Made by a program: the position numbers and the translations under genes
Notes under the pieces: model-generated
Seen by the model: only the letters and a program-made list of their open reading frames with translations
The model's database searches: none
Told to the model about the DNA's origin: nothing
Source: Roseateles hydrophilus
GTDB taxonomy: Bacteria; Pseudomonadota; Gammaproteobacteria; Burkholderiales; Burkholderiaceae_C
Assembly: GCF_026712245.1 (NCBI RefSeq)
Contig: NZ_JAPPUY010000002.1
Location: 62,001-126,000, forward strand
Reading direction: 5' to 3'
DNA: 64,000 nucleotides
Shown here: positions 31,184 to 40,139 of the stretch, piece by piece
How the letters are laid out: each line of letters begins with the position of its first letter
How positions within the stretch are numbered: the stretch's first letter is position 1

Positions 31184-33445
31184 TCAGAACGAGGCCTTGA
31201 ACTGCACGCCGTAGCTGCGCGGCTCGTTGACGATGCCGGTCATGTTGTTGAAGTCGATGGCGGCCACGATCTGGCGATGGTTGGTGATGTTGCGGCCATA
31301 GGCGGCCACTTCGTACTTGCCATCGGCCCAGGCGTAGCCCACGCGCAGGCCGCCTTCCAGCGCCGACTTGGCGCGGTACTCCACGGCCTCGTACAGGAAC
31401 ATGTTGTACTTGTCCTTGTAGGCCCAGTCGGTCAGCACGGTCAGCTCGCCGCCAGCCAGCTCGGTGCTGTACTTCAGCGTCCAGTTCCACACCAGCTTGG
31501 GTGCGCGCGGCAGGTCGTTGCCGTTGATGCTGACCGTGCCGGCGAACGGGCCCGCCGGGTCACGCACCGTGCAGCCCGAGCCGCAGGGCGACACGAACAG
31601 GCCGGCGTCCTTGATCTGCGTGTCGTTGTACGAGAAGCCCAGCGTCGTGCGCCAGTCGCGCGCGATGATGGCCTGCGCATCGACCTCGAAGCCCTGGCCT
31701 TCGGCCTTGGCAGCGTTGACCAGGCGGTTCTGGTTGACGCTGCCGCTGCCGGCGGTCAGCTGCAGGTCCTTCACGCGGTACTTGAACACCGTGCCGGTGA
31801 TGCGGGCGGTGTTGTCCAGCAGGTCAGCCTTGAAGCCGGCTTCGATGGACAGCATCTTCTCGGAGTTGGCCACCGAGATGGTGTCGCCGAACAGCACGCG
31901 GCCCTGGATGGATGGGGCGCGGTAGCCGGTGGCCACGCGCGTGAACAGGCTGGTGGTCTTGCTCAGCGCGTAGTTGGCGCCCAGGTCCCAGCTCCAGTTC
32001 GTCGACGCGGGGTTGGCCGTCAGCGGGCCGACGTTCTTGCCGCCGAACGGCGTCTGCGTGCGCGCGGCGTCGAAGTCCTTCTTGTCGTCCGTGTAGCGCA
32101 GGCCGGCCGTGAGCTTGAGCTCCGGCGTCACCGTGTACTTCACGTTGCCGAAGGCGGCCCAGGACTTGGCGTTCTGGTGCTGTACGGCATAGCCGTTCTG
32201 CGTGTCGCCGGCGTTGAAGCTGTCGAAGTTGAAGCTGTCCACCTGCAGCTTCTCGTTGAAGTAGTACAGGCCCAGGATCCACTGCATCGCGTCGCTGGTG
32301 GTGGACTGCAGGCGGAACTCCTGCGTCGTCTGGCGCAGGTAGGGGATGCCGTCAGCGGTCTGCGCGTCGAACGGGATGTTGGCGTTCTGGCTGCCGTAGT
32401 TGGGGCCCGACGGCGGCGCGTAGGGGGCGCCGAAGCCGCCGTCCACGTCACCGCGGCTGTAGAACTCGGCGCGGGCGTGCGACGTGATCGAGTACAGCGA
32501 CACGCCGGTGAAGTCCCAGCGCAGGCGGGCGCTGACCTCGTTGGACTTCAGCGTCTGCGAGTTGTAGCCGTCGGTGGGGTAGTAGGCGTCGTTGTAGCCG
32601 TCGACGAAGTCGTTCGTGCCCTTCTTGATGATGTTGGCGCGGAAGGTCGTGGCCGTGCCCTTGTAGTCACGCGCCTGCACCTTGAACAGGCCTTCGAAGC
32701 CGGTGGTCTTGTACAGGGCCTGCAGGCGCAGGGCCTTGTCGTTGTAGCCCTCGAGGTCAGACGTGGCGCCTGCGATGGGGTTGTGCACGCGGTCGTCCTG
32801 GCGCTGCACCAGGCCGGCCACGCGGACCTGCAGGTCATCGCTGACCGGCACGTTGACGGCCGCTTCCAGGTTGGTGGCGTTCCAGCGGCCGAAGCCGATG
32901 TTGGCGTAGCCCTCCAGGCGCTTGGTCGGCTTGGCGGAGTCGAACTTCATGACACCGGCCGGCGAGTTGCGGCCGAACAGCGTGCCCTGCGGGCCGCGCA
33001 GCAGTTCCACCTGCGCCATGTCGAACACCGGGAAGCCCTTCAGCGCGATGCTTTCCTGCACCACGTCGTCATACACCAGGCCCACGGGCTGCGAGGCGTT
33101 CATGTCGAAGTCGGTATTGCCCAGGCCGCGCACGTAGAAGCGCGGGAAGGTGCGGCCGAAGTCGGACTCGATGTTCAGGCTGGGCACCTTGCCCGACAGC
33201 GCGCGGATGTCCTGGCCGCTGGCGTTGTAGGTGTCCAGCTCCTCCGACTTGATGGCCGAGATCGACAGCGGCACGTCCTTGAGGTTCTCGGCGCGGCGGC
33301 TGCCGGTCACGATGACGGCCTCCAGCTGGCTGACGTCCTTCTTGGCTTCCGGCGCGGCGGCGGCTTGCGCCACGGCGGCCTGCATCGGGAAGGCGGCGCC
33401 CAGCGCGAGCGCGAGCAGGGTCGGAGTGAGACGATGGTTCGGCAT
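31184..33445 (-). CDS. TonB-dependent outer-membrane receptor
   Basis: A 753-residue outer-membrane transporter energised by TonB. After a signal peptide (about residues 1-27) come a plug domain (QLEAVIVTGSRRAENLKDVPLS as TonB box and plug start; RGPQGTLFGRNSPAGV) and a 22-strand-type barrel that ends RSYGVQFKASF with the terminal Phe. There is no FecA-type N-terminal signalling domain. The ligand cannot be told: no Fur box or riboswitch is evident upstream and no transport genes adjoin. A possible extracellular loop carries CGSGC. An upstream in-frame extension to 34534 is rejected because the signal peptide fixes the start. Confidence 0.92.
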   Translation of the reverse strand: MPNHRLTPTLLALALGAAFPMQAAVAQAAAAPEAKKDVSQLEAVIVTGSRRAENLKDVPLSISAIKSEELDTYNASGQDIRALSGKVPSLNIESDFGRTFPRFYVRGLGNTDFDMNASQPVGLVYDDVVQESIALKGFPVFDMAQVELLRGPQGTLFGRNSPAGVMKFDSAKPTKRLEGYANIGFGRWNATNLEAAVNVPVSDDLQVRVAGLVQRQDDRVHNPIAGATSDLEGYNDKALRLQALYKTTGFEGLFKVQARDYKGTATTFRANIIKKGTNDFVDGYNDAYYPTDGYNSQTLKSNEVSARLRWDFTGVSLYSITSHARAEFYSRGDVDGGFGAPYAPPSGPNYGSQNANIPFDAQTADGIPYLRQTTQEFRLQSTTSDAMQWILGLYYFNEKLQVDSFNFDSFNAGDTQNGYAVQHQNAKSWAAFGNVKYTVTPELKLTAGLRYTDDKKDFDAARTQTPFGGKNVGPLTANPASTNWSWDLGANYALSKTTSLFTRVATGYRAPSIQGRVLFGDTISVANSEKMLSIEAGFKADLLDNTARITGTVFKYRVKDLQLTAGSGSVNQNRLVNAAKAEGQGFEVDAQAIIARDWRTTLGFSYNDTQIKDAGLFVSPCGSGCTVRDPAGPFAGTVSINGNDLPRAPKLVWNWTLKYSTELAGGELTVLTDWAYKDKYNMFLYEAVEYRAKSALEGGLRVGYAWADGKYEVAAYGRNITNHRQIVAAIDFNNMTGIVNEPRSYGVQFKASF

Positions 33446-33541
33446 GAAAAATCCTCGGGTTGACGGGGGTTGGGCTGCGCGGAACAAAAAAATGGGCGCT
33501 GTAACGCCTCTGTTTCCTACGGGATCGTAAAGATCAGATGA

Positions 33542-33560
33542 CGCTTTCGTGATGAAAGCG
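33542..33560. repeat. inverted repeat upstream of the TonB-dependent receptor
   Basis: CGCTTTC-GTGAT-GAAAGCG is a perfect seven-base inverted repeat in the divergent region between the receptor gene and exonuclease III. It may be an operator for the receptor. No known regulator site was recognised. Confidence 0.4.
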
Positions 33561-33625
33561 GGTCGGGGTGTTGTGCGTTTGCTGCACTGCGATACTGCGC
33601 GCCGCCTCATCTCCTCGCAAACCCG

Positions 33626-34414
33626 ATGCGCTTCATCACCGCCAATCTCAACGGCGTGCGTTCCGCCGCCAGCAAGGGCTTCTTCGACTGGCTGGCCCAG
33701 CAGAAGGCCGACGCCGTGGGGGTGCAGGAGCTCAAGGCGCAGGCCGACGTCGTCGAAGCGCAGTTCCGCACCTGCGACCGCCTGGCGGGCCACTTCCACT
33801 ACGCCGAGAAGAAGGGCTACTCGGGCGTGGGCCTGTACACGGCGCAGGAGCCCAGCGAGGTGCTGATCGGCTTCGACGGCGGCGAGTTCGACGGCGAGGG
33901 CCGCTGGGTGGAGACTCGCTACGACAAGCCCGGTCGCAAGCTCAGCCTCATCAGCTGCTACTTTCCCAGCGGCTCCTCGGGCGAGGACCGCCAGCAAGCC
34001 AAGTACCGCTTCCTGGACGCGATGTACCCGCACCTGCAGGCGCTGAAGGCCGAGCGCGAGTTCATCCTGGTGGCCGACGTGAACATCGCGCACCAGCAAG
34101 CCGACCTGAAGAACTGGCGCAGCAACCAGAAGAACAGCGGCTTCCTGCCCGAGGAGCGGGCCTGGATGACGCGCCTGCTGAGCGAGGGCGGCCTGGTGGA
34201 CGTCTACCGCCGGCTGCAGCCCGACACGACCGACACCTGCTACACGTGGTGGAGCAACCGGGGCCAGGCCTATGCCAACAACGTGGGCTGGCGGCTGGAC
34301 TACCACCTGGCCACACCGGCGCTGGCCGCGCTGGCCCGCAGCGAGGCCATCTACAAGGACCAGAAGTTCAGCGACCACGCGCCGCTGAGCATCGACTACG
34401 ACTTCCAGCTCTGA
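33626..34414 (+). CDS. xth: exodeoxyribonuclease III
   Basis: An AP endonuclease and 3' exonuclease for base-excision repair, 262 residues, endonuclease/exonuclease/phosphatase fold. Motifs are FITANLNGVRSA, VQELKAQ (metal Glu), LVADVNIAH, and the C-terminal SDHAPLSIDY. It is monocistronic and divergent from the TonB receptor. A weak GC hairpin follows. Confidence 0.94.
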   Translation: MRFITANLNGVRSAASKGFFDWLAQQKADAVGVQELKAQADVVEAQFRTCDRLAGHFHYAEKKGYSGVGLYTAQEPSEVLIGFDGGEFDGEGRWVETRYDKPGRKLSLISCYFPSGSSGEDRQQAKYRFLDAMYPHLQALKAEREFILVADVNIAHQQADLKNWRSNQKNSGFLPEERAWMTRLLSEGGLVDVYRRLQPDTTDTCYTWWSNRGQAYANNVGWRLDYHLATPALAALARSEAIYKDQKFSDHAPLSIDYDFQL

Positions 34415-34578
34415 GCTGGCAAGGCCGTCGCTGAGCCGGCCCGCGCAGGCCGGGCCTTCAGGGGAATCCCGAGGTTTCGCGGCGCAGAAACCGCGCGCTG
34501 GGGCCGGACAATCGCGCTCCTGTCTGCGGGCCACCGCCCGCGCCGCCGCCCTATCGGGTCCCTCCTGGAACGACTGAC

Positions 34579-36141
34579 GTGACTACCCCCACCTCCGTGG
34601 CCCATCCGGCCACGCCGCCTGCAGGCGCCACCATTCTTGGCCAGCCCAACCAGCTGTTCGTCCTCTTCTTCACGGAGATGTGGGAGCGCTTCTCCTACTA
34701 CGGCATGCGGGCGCTGCTCGTGCTGTTCCTCATCGCCGAGGCCAGCAAAGGCGGCTGGGGTTGGACGCGCGAGCAGGCGCTGGACCTGTACGGCTGGTAC
34801 ACGCTGTTCGTCTACCTGACGCCCATCCTCGGCGGCTATGTGGCCGACCGCATCCTGGGCACGCGCCGCTCGGTGCTGCTGGGCGGCTTCATCATCGCCG
34901 CCGGCCACATCGCGCTGTTCCTGGAGACGGTGCCCAGCTTCTACGCGGGCCTGGCCCTCATCGTGCTCGGCACCGGTCTGTTCAAGCCCAACATCTCGGC
35001 CATCGTGGGCCAGCTCTATGGCAAGGACAACGAGGGCGCCCGTGACGGCGGCTACACGCTGTTCTACATGGGCGTGAACGCGGGCGCCTTCTTCGGCATC
35101 TCGCTGTGCGGCTACATCGGCGAGAAGATCTCCTGGAACCTGGGCTTCGGTCTGGCCGGCATCTTCATGATCCTGGGCGCGCTGCAGTTCTGGCTCAGCC
35201 AGGGGCTGTTCGGCAAGATCGGTGACAAGGTGGACGCCGAGTCTGCCGCGCGCCTGGCCGCCGCCGAGGCCCAGGACGACACGCCCAAGCACGTGGTGGC
35301 CGACCGCCTGAAGGCCATCTTCGTGTTCTCGTTCTTCACGATCTTCTTCTGGTTCGCGTTCGAGCAGGCCGGCGGCTCCATGACCATCTTCGCGGCCGAC
35401 TACACCGACCGCACGCTCAGCGGCAGCGCCGGCCTGATCTTCAAGGTCATCAACACCGCGATGACGCTGGTGCCGGCCGCCATCCTGACCTGGCTGCTGT
35501 TCAAGCTCTACCGCGCCACGGGCGGCAAGTACGCGCTGGCCAATGCCTCGCTGGCGCTGGCCTTCGCCATCATCTGGGGCCTGTGCCTGTGGATGCTGGG
35601 CCGCGAGTTCGCGATGGACCAGAGCGAGGTGCCCGCCACCTGGTTCGGCGTGTTGAACAGCTTCTTCATCGTCGTGCTGGCGCCGATGTTCTCCAAGATG
35701 TGGGAGGACAAGTGGAACCCGTCCGGCCCGGTCAAGTTCGGCACCGGCCTGGTGCTGCTGGGCCTGGGCTTCGCCGTGCTGTCCTACGGCTCGGCCGGCA
35801 TCCCGCAAGGCGCCAAGACCGCGCAGGTCAGCATGATGTTCCTGACGCTGGCTTACCTGTTCCACACCATGGGCGAGCTGTGCCTGTCGCCGGTGGGCCT
35901 GAGCTACATCTCCAAGCTGGCCCCGGCGCGCCTGCTGGGCCTGATGTTCGGCGTCTGGTTCCTGAACTCCGCCATCGCCAACAAGATCGCCGGCTCCACC
36001 GGCGCCTACATCGACCACATCTCGTCCACGTACTCGATGTCGGCCTTCTTCCTCATCTTCACCATCATCCCCATCGGCGCCGGTGTCGTGCTGATGGCCA
36101 TGACGCCGCTGATGAAGAAGTGGATGCACGGCGTGCACTGA
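34579..36141 (+). CDS. POT/PTR2 proton-dependent oligopeptide transporter
   Basis: A 520-residue inner-membrane symporter of the MFS-related POT family, about 14 membrane segments, importing di- and tripeptides with protons. Signatures are FTEMWERFSYYGMRALLVLF (ExxER motif), FKPNISAIVGQLY and FYMGVNAGAFFG. The start codon is GTG with GGAA about 10 bases upstream. It is monocistronic and ended by a terminator. Confidence 0.93.
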   Translation: MTTPTSVAHPATPPAGATILGQPNQLFVLFFTEMWERFSYYGMRALLVLFLIAEASKGGWGWTREQALDLYGWYTLFVYLTPILGGYVADRILGTRRSVLLGGFIIAAGHIALFLETVPSFYAGLALIVLGTGLFKPNISAIVGQLYGKDNEGARDGGYTLFYMGVNAGAFFGISLCGYIGEKISWNLGFGLAGIFMILGALQFWLSQGLFGKIGDKVDAESAARLAAAEAQDDTPKHVVADRLKAIFVFSFFTIFFWFAFEQAGGSMTIFAADYTDRTLSGSAGLIFKVINTAMTLVPAAILTWLLFKLYRATGGKYALANASLALAFAIIWGLCLWMLGREFAMDQSEVPATWFGVLNSFFIVVLAPMFSKMWEDKWNPSGPVKFGTGLVLLGLGFAVLSYGSAGIPQGAKTAQVSMMFLTLAYLFHTMGELCLSPVGLSYISKLAPARLLGLMFGVWFLNSAIANKIAGSTGAYIDHISSTYSMSAFFLIFTIIPIGAGVVLMAMTPLMKKWMHGVH

Positions 36142-36162
36142 GCCTGCACTCCGCTGCTGCTA

Positions 36163-36196
36163 AGCCGCCAGCGCCCGCCGGGCCTGGCGGCTTTTT
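36163..36196 (+). terminator. Rho-independent terminator after the peptide transporter
   Basis: AGCCGCCA and TGGCGGCT form an eight-base stem followed by TTTTT, 22 bases after the transporter stop. Confidence 0.85.
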
Positions 36197-36217
36197 CATA
36201 GCCCGCCGAGGCGGGCC

Positions 36218-38500
36218 TCAGTAGCCCAGCGTCAGCTTGGCGAACAGCTCGTGGCTGCGTGCCAGGCCGGGGCGTGCGCTGGCGCGGTTCAGGCCCAGGC
36301 TGGCCAGGCGCGACAGCCCCACGCGGTGCTGGAACATCAGCGCCAGCTGGCGGTGGCGCTCGGCGGCGGCCGCGAGGCCGAGGGCGGCGTCGTCGCGGCG
36401 CGTGGTGTGCGTTTGCTGGTGGATCAGGCGCAGCGTGTCGCGTGCGCTGAGGTGCAGCACCACCAGGCTCTGCGCGCTGCGGTCGGTGAAGGCGCGCCGG
36501 CCATCGGGCGCGTCCACGGTGCCCAGGCCCAGGCGCTGCTCGAACTCCAGCCACCAGCCACCCGGCAGCGGCGTGCGCAGCTTGGCCTCCAGCTGGGCCT
36601 GCAGGCCCGTGCCCACGCGGTCGGCCTCCACGTCCAGCCGGCGGCCCCACTCGACCTCGGCCATCACAAAGCTCAGCCACTCGCCCGGGTTGGACTCCAC
36701 GCCCAGCAGCAGCGTGCGCGTGTCGTGCCGCCGACCGCCGCTCCTCGCGCGATAGCTGTCCAGCCCCACATGCCCCCAGACGCCGGTGTTGCGCGCGGCG
36801 GCAAACCAGAAGCCGGGCTGGAACAGCCGGTCCACCACCTGGCCCGCCGCCACGCCCAGCAGCGGGTCGGCCAGCGTGCGCGTCTCCTGCAGCTTGAGCG
36901 TGAGCTCGCTCTCATGCATGTCCACACCCAGCAGCGTGCGCTCGCCCAGGCGCCGGTAGCCAAACAGCGACGCGCGGCGGATGCCGCTCTGGCTGACGAA
37001 GCCGTTGTCGTTGGCGAAGCGCGGGCTGACCTCCTCGACGTTGACGTTGGCGAACCAGTCCGCATCGAGGTGGCGCCAGCCCAGCCACGCGCGGTGGCCG
37101 CGCTGGCGCGCCACACGCCCGACCCCGCCGTCCTCGGTCACGCCCAGCGTGGTGGCCGACAGCAGCAGGTGGCCGCGCCACTGGTCGTTGTCGCCCGCAC
37201 GCCAGGTGCCGTCGCTGCCGGCCACCTGCGTCGTGAGCCCGGGCCCGAAGTCGCGGTGCGACACCAGCCCGGCCAGGCCGAGCGCACCCCATTGCAGGCG
37301 CCCGCGCGCGAAGCTGGCCTCCGAGTCGCGCGGCTGCACACCCGTGCGCGTGGCAAACGCGCCGGCCCGCAGCACCGGGCCGCCGCCGCCATCGCGCAGG
37401 TGCAGCGCCGTGGCCTCGGCGCCCGCGCCGCGCCAGGTGGCGCGCAGGCCCCAGGCCGGGTCGGTGATGGCGCGCGTGTAGAAGGCCGCGAGGCTGCGGT
37501 TCTCGCCGGACTCGTCGGCCTGCGTGGGCCCCACGACGTCGGCGCTCTCCAGGAAGAACGGCCGCTTCTCCGGCACGCTGAGTGCGAAGCGCGTGTTGCC
37601 GGCGAGCTGGGGCTCGTCCAGCTCCACCTGGGAGAAGTCGGGGTTCAGCGTCGCGTCCAACACCCAGTCGGCGCGTGGCCGCCACTTGAACTCCGCGCCC
37701 AGCGAGGCCTGGCGGGTGCGCCGCGTCGGGCCGGCGTCGTCACGCGTGGTGGTGGCGCGCAGCGTCAGCTCGGGCCGCAAGGTGATGAAGCTGCGCTCGC
37801 GCACCTGCGCCACCAGATCGCCCAGGCCCTCCAGCGGCTGCAGCTCGGCGATGAAGTTCAGCGCGTTCTTGGTCATGGCCGGCGCGCTGACATCCAGCGT
37901 GCGCTGCTCGCGCGGGATGTTGCGCGCAACCATCACGCGCCACGGCGCGCCGTCGGTGTGCGGGAAGCGCAGCGCCGCCAGCGGCCAGCGCAGCTCGACG
38001 CTGTAGCCGTCCGGCAGGCGCTGTGCGGCGGCCTGCAGGTCGAAGTCGGGCGCGCTGTCCTCGGCGTCGTCCTCGGCGGTGAAGAGGCCATCCTCCAGCA
38101 CGCCGGCCGGGCTGACGCGCGCGTACTGCGCCGTGCGGCGGTGGCCCACGGGGTCGATGAAGACGGTGATGAAATCCTGGTCGGACTTGACCTGGTCGCG
38201 ACGCGCCAGCGGCGCCACCAGGCGGCCGGGCTCGGGGTCCCAGGCGCGGATGCCGAAGACGAGGGCGTCGTGCGTGACCAGCACCTGCATGGTCGTGCGC
38301 CAGCGCGCGGGTTGCCGGTCGGTGGGCAGGAACTGCACGAAGCGGTCGTGCACGGGCACGCGCCGCCAGGCGTCGTCGTCGAGCCGGCCGTCGATGTGCG
38401 GTGCGGTGTCGGCGGGGCCCAGGCGCAGGGCCAGGGGCGGTTGGGCCCAGGCGGGCAGGGCCAGGGCGAGCAGGCCCAGGCCGAGGAGGCGGAAGGTCAT
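36218..38500 (-). CDS. DUF5916 outer-membrane protein with CBM9-like N-terminal domain
   Basis: A 760-residue secreted protein. A signal peptide (FRLLGLGLLALALPAWA) is followed by a carbohydrate-binding family 9-like domain (about residues 30-210; HIDGRLDDDAWRRV and the later FITVFIDPVGHRRTA). The C-terminal part (about 230-760) is a DUF5916 region that looks like a beta-barrel, with alternating aromatic strands and the terminal AKLTLGY. The function is unknown. The start at the signal peptide excludes an in-frame extension upstream. An eight-codon ORF with a strong ribosome binding site lies 112 bases upstream on the same strand. Confidence 0.82.
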   Translation of the reverse strand: MTFRLLGLGLLALALPAWAQPPLALRLGPADTAPHIDGRLDDDAWRRVPVHDRFVQFLPTDRQPARWRTTMQVLVTHDALVFGIRAWDPEPGRLVAPLARRDQVKSDQDFITVFIDPVGHRRTAQYARVSPAGVLEDGLFTAEDDAEDSAPDFDLQAAAQRLPDGYSVELRWPLAALRFPHTDGAPWRVMVARNIPREQRTLDVSAPAMTKNALNFIAELQPLEGLGDLVAQVRERSFITLRPELTLRATTTRDDAGPTRRTRQASLGAEFKWRPRADWVLDATLNPDFSQVELDEPQLAGNTRFALSVPEKRPFFLESADVVGPTQADESGENRSLAAFYTRAITDPAWGLRATWRGAGAEATALHLRDGGGGPVLRAGAFATRTGVQPRDSEASFARGRLQWGALGLAGLVSHRDFGPGLTTQVAGSDGTWRAGDNDQWRGHLLLSATTLGVTEDGGVGRVARQRGHRAWLGWRHLDADWFANVNVEEVSPRFANDNGFVSQSGIRRASLFGYRRLGERTLLGVDMHESELTLKLQETRTLADPLLGVAAGQVVDRLFQPGFWFAAARNTGVWGHVGLDSYRARSGGRRHDTRTLLLGVESNPGEWLSFVMAEVEWGRRLDVEADRVGTGLQAQLEAKLRTPLPGGWWLEFEQRLGLGTVDAPDGRRAFTDRSAQSLVVLHLSARDTLRLIHQQTHTTRRDDAALGLAAAAERHRQLALMFQHRVGLSRLASLGLNRASARPGLARSHELFAKLTLGY

Positions 38501-38580
38501 GGTGTCAACAACCGATGGCGCCGCGGGCCCGGGTCGGGCGGCGGCGGAATGCAAGGCGCCCGGTGGGGCGGCGGGTGCGG

Positions 38581-38606
38581 GCGCGCTGGAATGAGCGTCA
38601 GCGCGC
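38581..38606 (-). repeat. hairpin directly after the leader-like mini-ORF
   Basis: GCGCGCTG and CAGCGCGC form a perfect eight-base stem with a ten-base loop. It begins five bases after the stop of the mini-ORF on the minus strand and lies 80 bases before the DUF5916 start. No T-run follows. Confidence 0.6.
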
Positions 38607-38611
38607 GAGCC

Positions 38612-38638
38612 TTAGCAGGGGTGAAGAACCTTCAACAT
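38612..38638 (-). CDS. eight-codon leader-like ORF (MLKVLHPC)
   Basis: On the minus strand a perfect AAGGAGG sits five bases before ATG, followed by eight codons ending His-Pro-Cys and TAA. It lies in the 215-base gap between the SDR stop and the DUF5916 start. A stable hairpin begins five bases after its stop. This layout resembles a translated leader peptide that senses an amino acid or ribosome stalling. The chance of such a strong site in front of a short ORF is low but not negligible. No family is recognised. Confidence 0.45.
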   Translation of the reverse strand: MLKVLHPC

Positions 38639-38715
38639 CGTGCCCTCCTTGGCCGCCTCGGTGCAGCGGCAATCGGTGCGAGGCGCGCAGTGTAGCCACG
38701 CGTGCCTTGCCGCGC

Positions 38716-39489
38716 TCACTCGGTCGCGCGCTTCTTGCGTGGCCGGCGCGCCAGCAGGCGGTCGTACAGGCTGTTGGGCAGCAGCCGCAGGACCTTGGCC
38801 AGCACGCCCATCTGCCATGGGATGACGCGGTAGCTGACCTGCGCGCGGATGGCCCGCACCGCCTGCGCGGCGAAGTCCTCCACCGGCATCAGGAAGGGCA
38901 TGCTGTAGCGGTTGCCGCGCGTCAGCGGCGTGTCGATGTAGCCCGGCAGCAGCGTGACGACGCGCACGCCGAAGGGCCGGCACTCGCCCCGCAGGCTCTC
39001 GCAGTAGGCCACCACCGCCGACTTGCTGGCGCAGTAGGCGCCGTGCCCCGGCAGGCCGCGGATGGCGGCCACGCTGGCCACGCCCACCAGCGTGCCGCTG
39101 CCGCGCCGGCACATGGCGTCCACGAAGGGGTGGAAGGTGGCGGCCAGGCCCACGTTGTTGGTGGCGAAGGTGCGGCGCATGACGTCCAGGTCGTCGAACT
39201 GCGCGGTGTCCATGCCGACGCTGATGCCGGCGTTGGCGATGACGACGTCGGGCAGGCCTTGGCGCGCGATGCAGTCGCGGCCGGCGCGGGCGATGGCCTC
39301 GCTGTCAGCCACGTCGGCGCCGTAGATGGCGAAGCGGGCGGCGTCCAGCTGCTGCTCGGCGGCCCAGCGCGCAACCTCGTCCGTGCGGCGTGCCACGAGC
39401 GCGAGGCGGGCGCCATCGCGGTAGTAGCGCAGCGCCAGCGCCTGGCCGATGCCGCTGGACGCGCCGGTGATGAAGACCAGCTCGCTCAT
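38716..39489 (-). CDS. SDR-family oxidoreductase
   Basis: A 257-residue classical short-chain dehydrogenase. NAD(P)-binding TGASSGIGQALALRYYRDG lies at the N-terminus, NAGIS in the middle, and the catalytic triad in SVAAIRG and YCASKSA. The C-terminal part is basic (LLARRPRKKRATE) and may contact the membrane. It overlaps the end of lptC by 4 bases and occupies the place where lptA is normally found. The substrate is unknown. Confidence 0.9.
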   Translation of the reverse strand: MSELVFITGASSGIGQALALRYYRDGARLALVARRTDEVARWAAEQQLDAARFAIYGADVADSEAIARAGRDCIARQGLPDVVIANAGISVGMDTAQFDDLDVMRRTFATNNVGLAATFHPFVDAMCRRGSGTLVGVASVAAIRGLPGHGAYCASKSAVVAYCESLRGECRPFGVRVVTLLPGYIDTPLTRGNRYSMPFLMPVEDFAAQAVRAIRAQVSYRVIPWQMGVLAKVLRLLPNSLYDRLLARRPRKKRATE

Positions 39490-40139
39490 CGGCCGGTGTT
39501 GATCTGCCCCTGCGCCTTGCCCGCAAAGCGCAGCTGGCCGGTCAGGTGGCGGTACTCGAAGTTGCCGACGTTCAGCGTCACGCCACCCTGGCGCACGGTG
39601 GTCGGCAGGTGGGAGCGCAGCACCTCGCTGTTGGACAGCGCCTGCATGAACTCGCTGCGCACCTCCATCAGCGCGGGCGCGTTGTCGGCAGCGCCGGCCG
39701 GCAGGCGGCGCAGCCGCACGTCCCCGCTGAGCTGCAGGTCGCTGCCGTCCGCGTTGCTGAGCGCGCGCTTCGCGTCGGCGATGGCCAGCGTGCCGTCCGG
39801 CGCGATGGCGCGCACGCGCACGTTGTCGATCTCGATGGTGTCGGTGTCGGGGTAGTGGCGCAGCTCGGCGCCGGCGATCTGCACGCTCAGCCGGCCGTCC
39901 GCGCCGATGCGCTGGATCTCGAAGTTGGCCATGCGGTAGTCGGGCACATGGCGCGGCGGCGCCAGCTCACCGGCCTCGCCCAGCAGCGGCGTGTTCTTCA
40001 CCAGCCACCAGGTGCCGCCGGCCAGGAAGGCCATCAGCAGCAGCGGCAGGTAGTTGGACAGCAGGCTTTGCACCCGCCACAGCCAGGGCTGGGGCGGGCG
40101 GCGGCGCGGCGTCGGGGCCGGCAGCGTCGTCGCGCTCAA
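39486..40139 (-). CDS. lptC: LPS export protein LptC
   Basis: A bitopic inner-membrane protein that passes LPS from LptFGB to LptA. It has about 217 residues, with one membrane segment (about 23-44; SNYLPLLLMAFLAGGTWWLV) followed by the periplasmic beta-jellyroll (PDYRMANFEIQRIGADG). The start is taken as TTG at 40139, which overlaps the kdsC stop in TTGA. No ATG exists in a better place. lptA and lptB do not follow, unlike the usual order. Confidence 0.88.
   Translation of the reverse strand: MSATTLPAPTPRRRPPQPWLWRVQSLLSNYLPLLLMAFLAGGTWWLVKNTPLLGEAGELAPPRHVPDYRMANFEIQRIGADGRLSVQIAGAELRHYPDTDTIEIDNVRVRAIAPDGTLAIADAKRALSNADGSDLQLSGDVRLRRLPAGAADNAPALMEVRSEFMQALSNSEVLRSHLPTTVRQGGVTLNVGNFEYRHLTGQLRFAGKAQGQINTGR

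Noticed and set aside
33446-34534. N-terminal extension of the TonB-dependent receptor by 363 codons
   Set aside because: It is antisense to exonuclease III and the real signal peptide starts at 33445.
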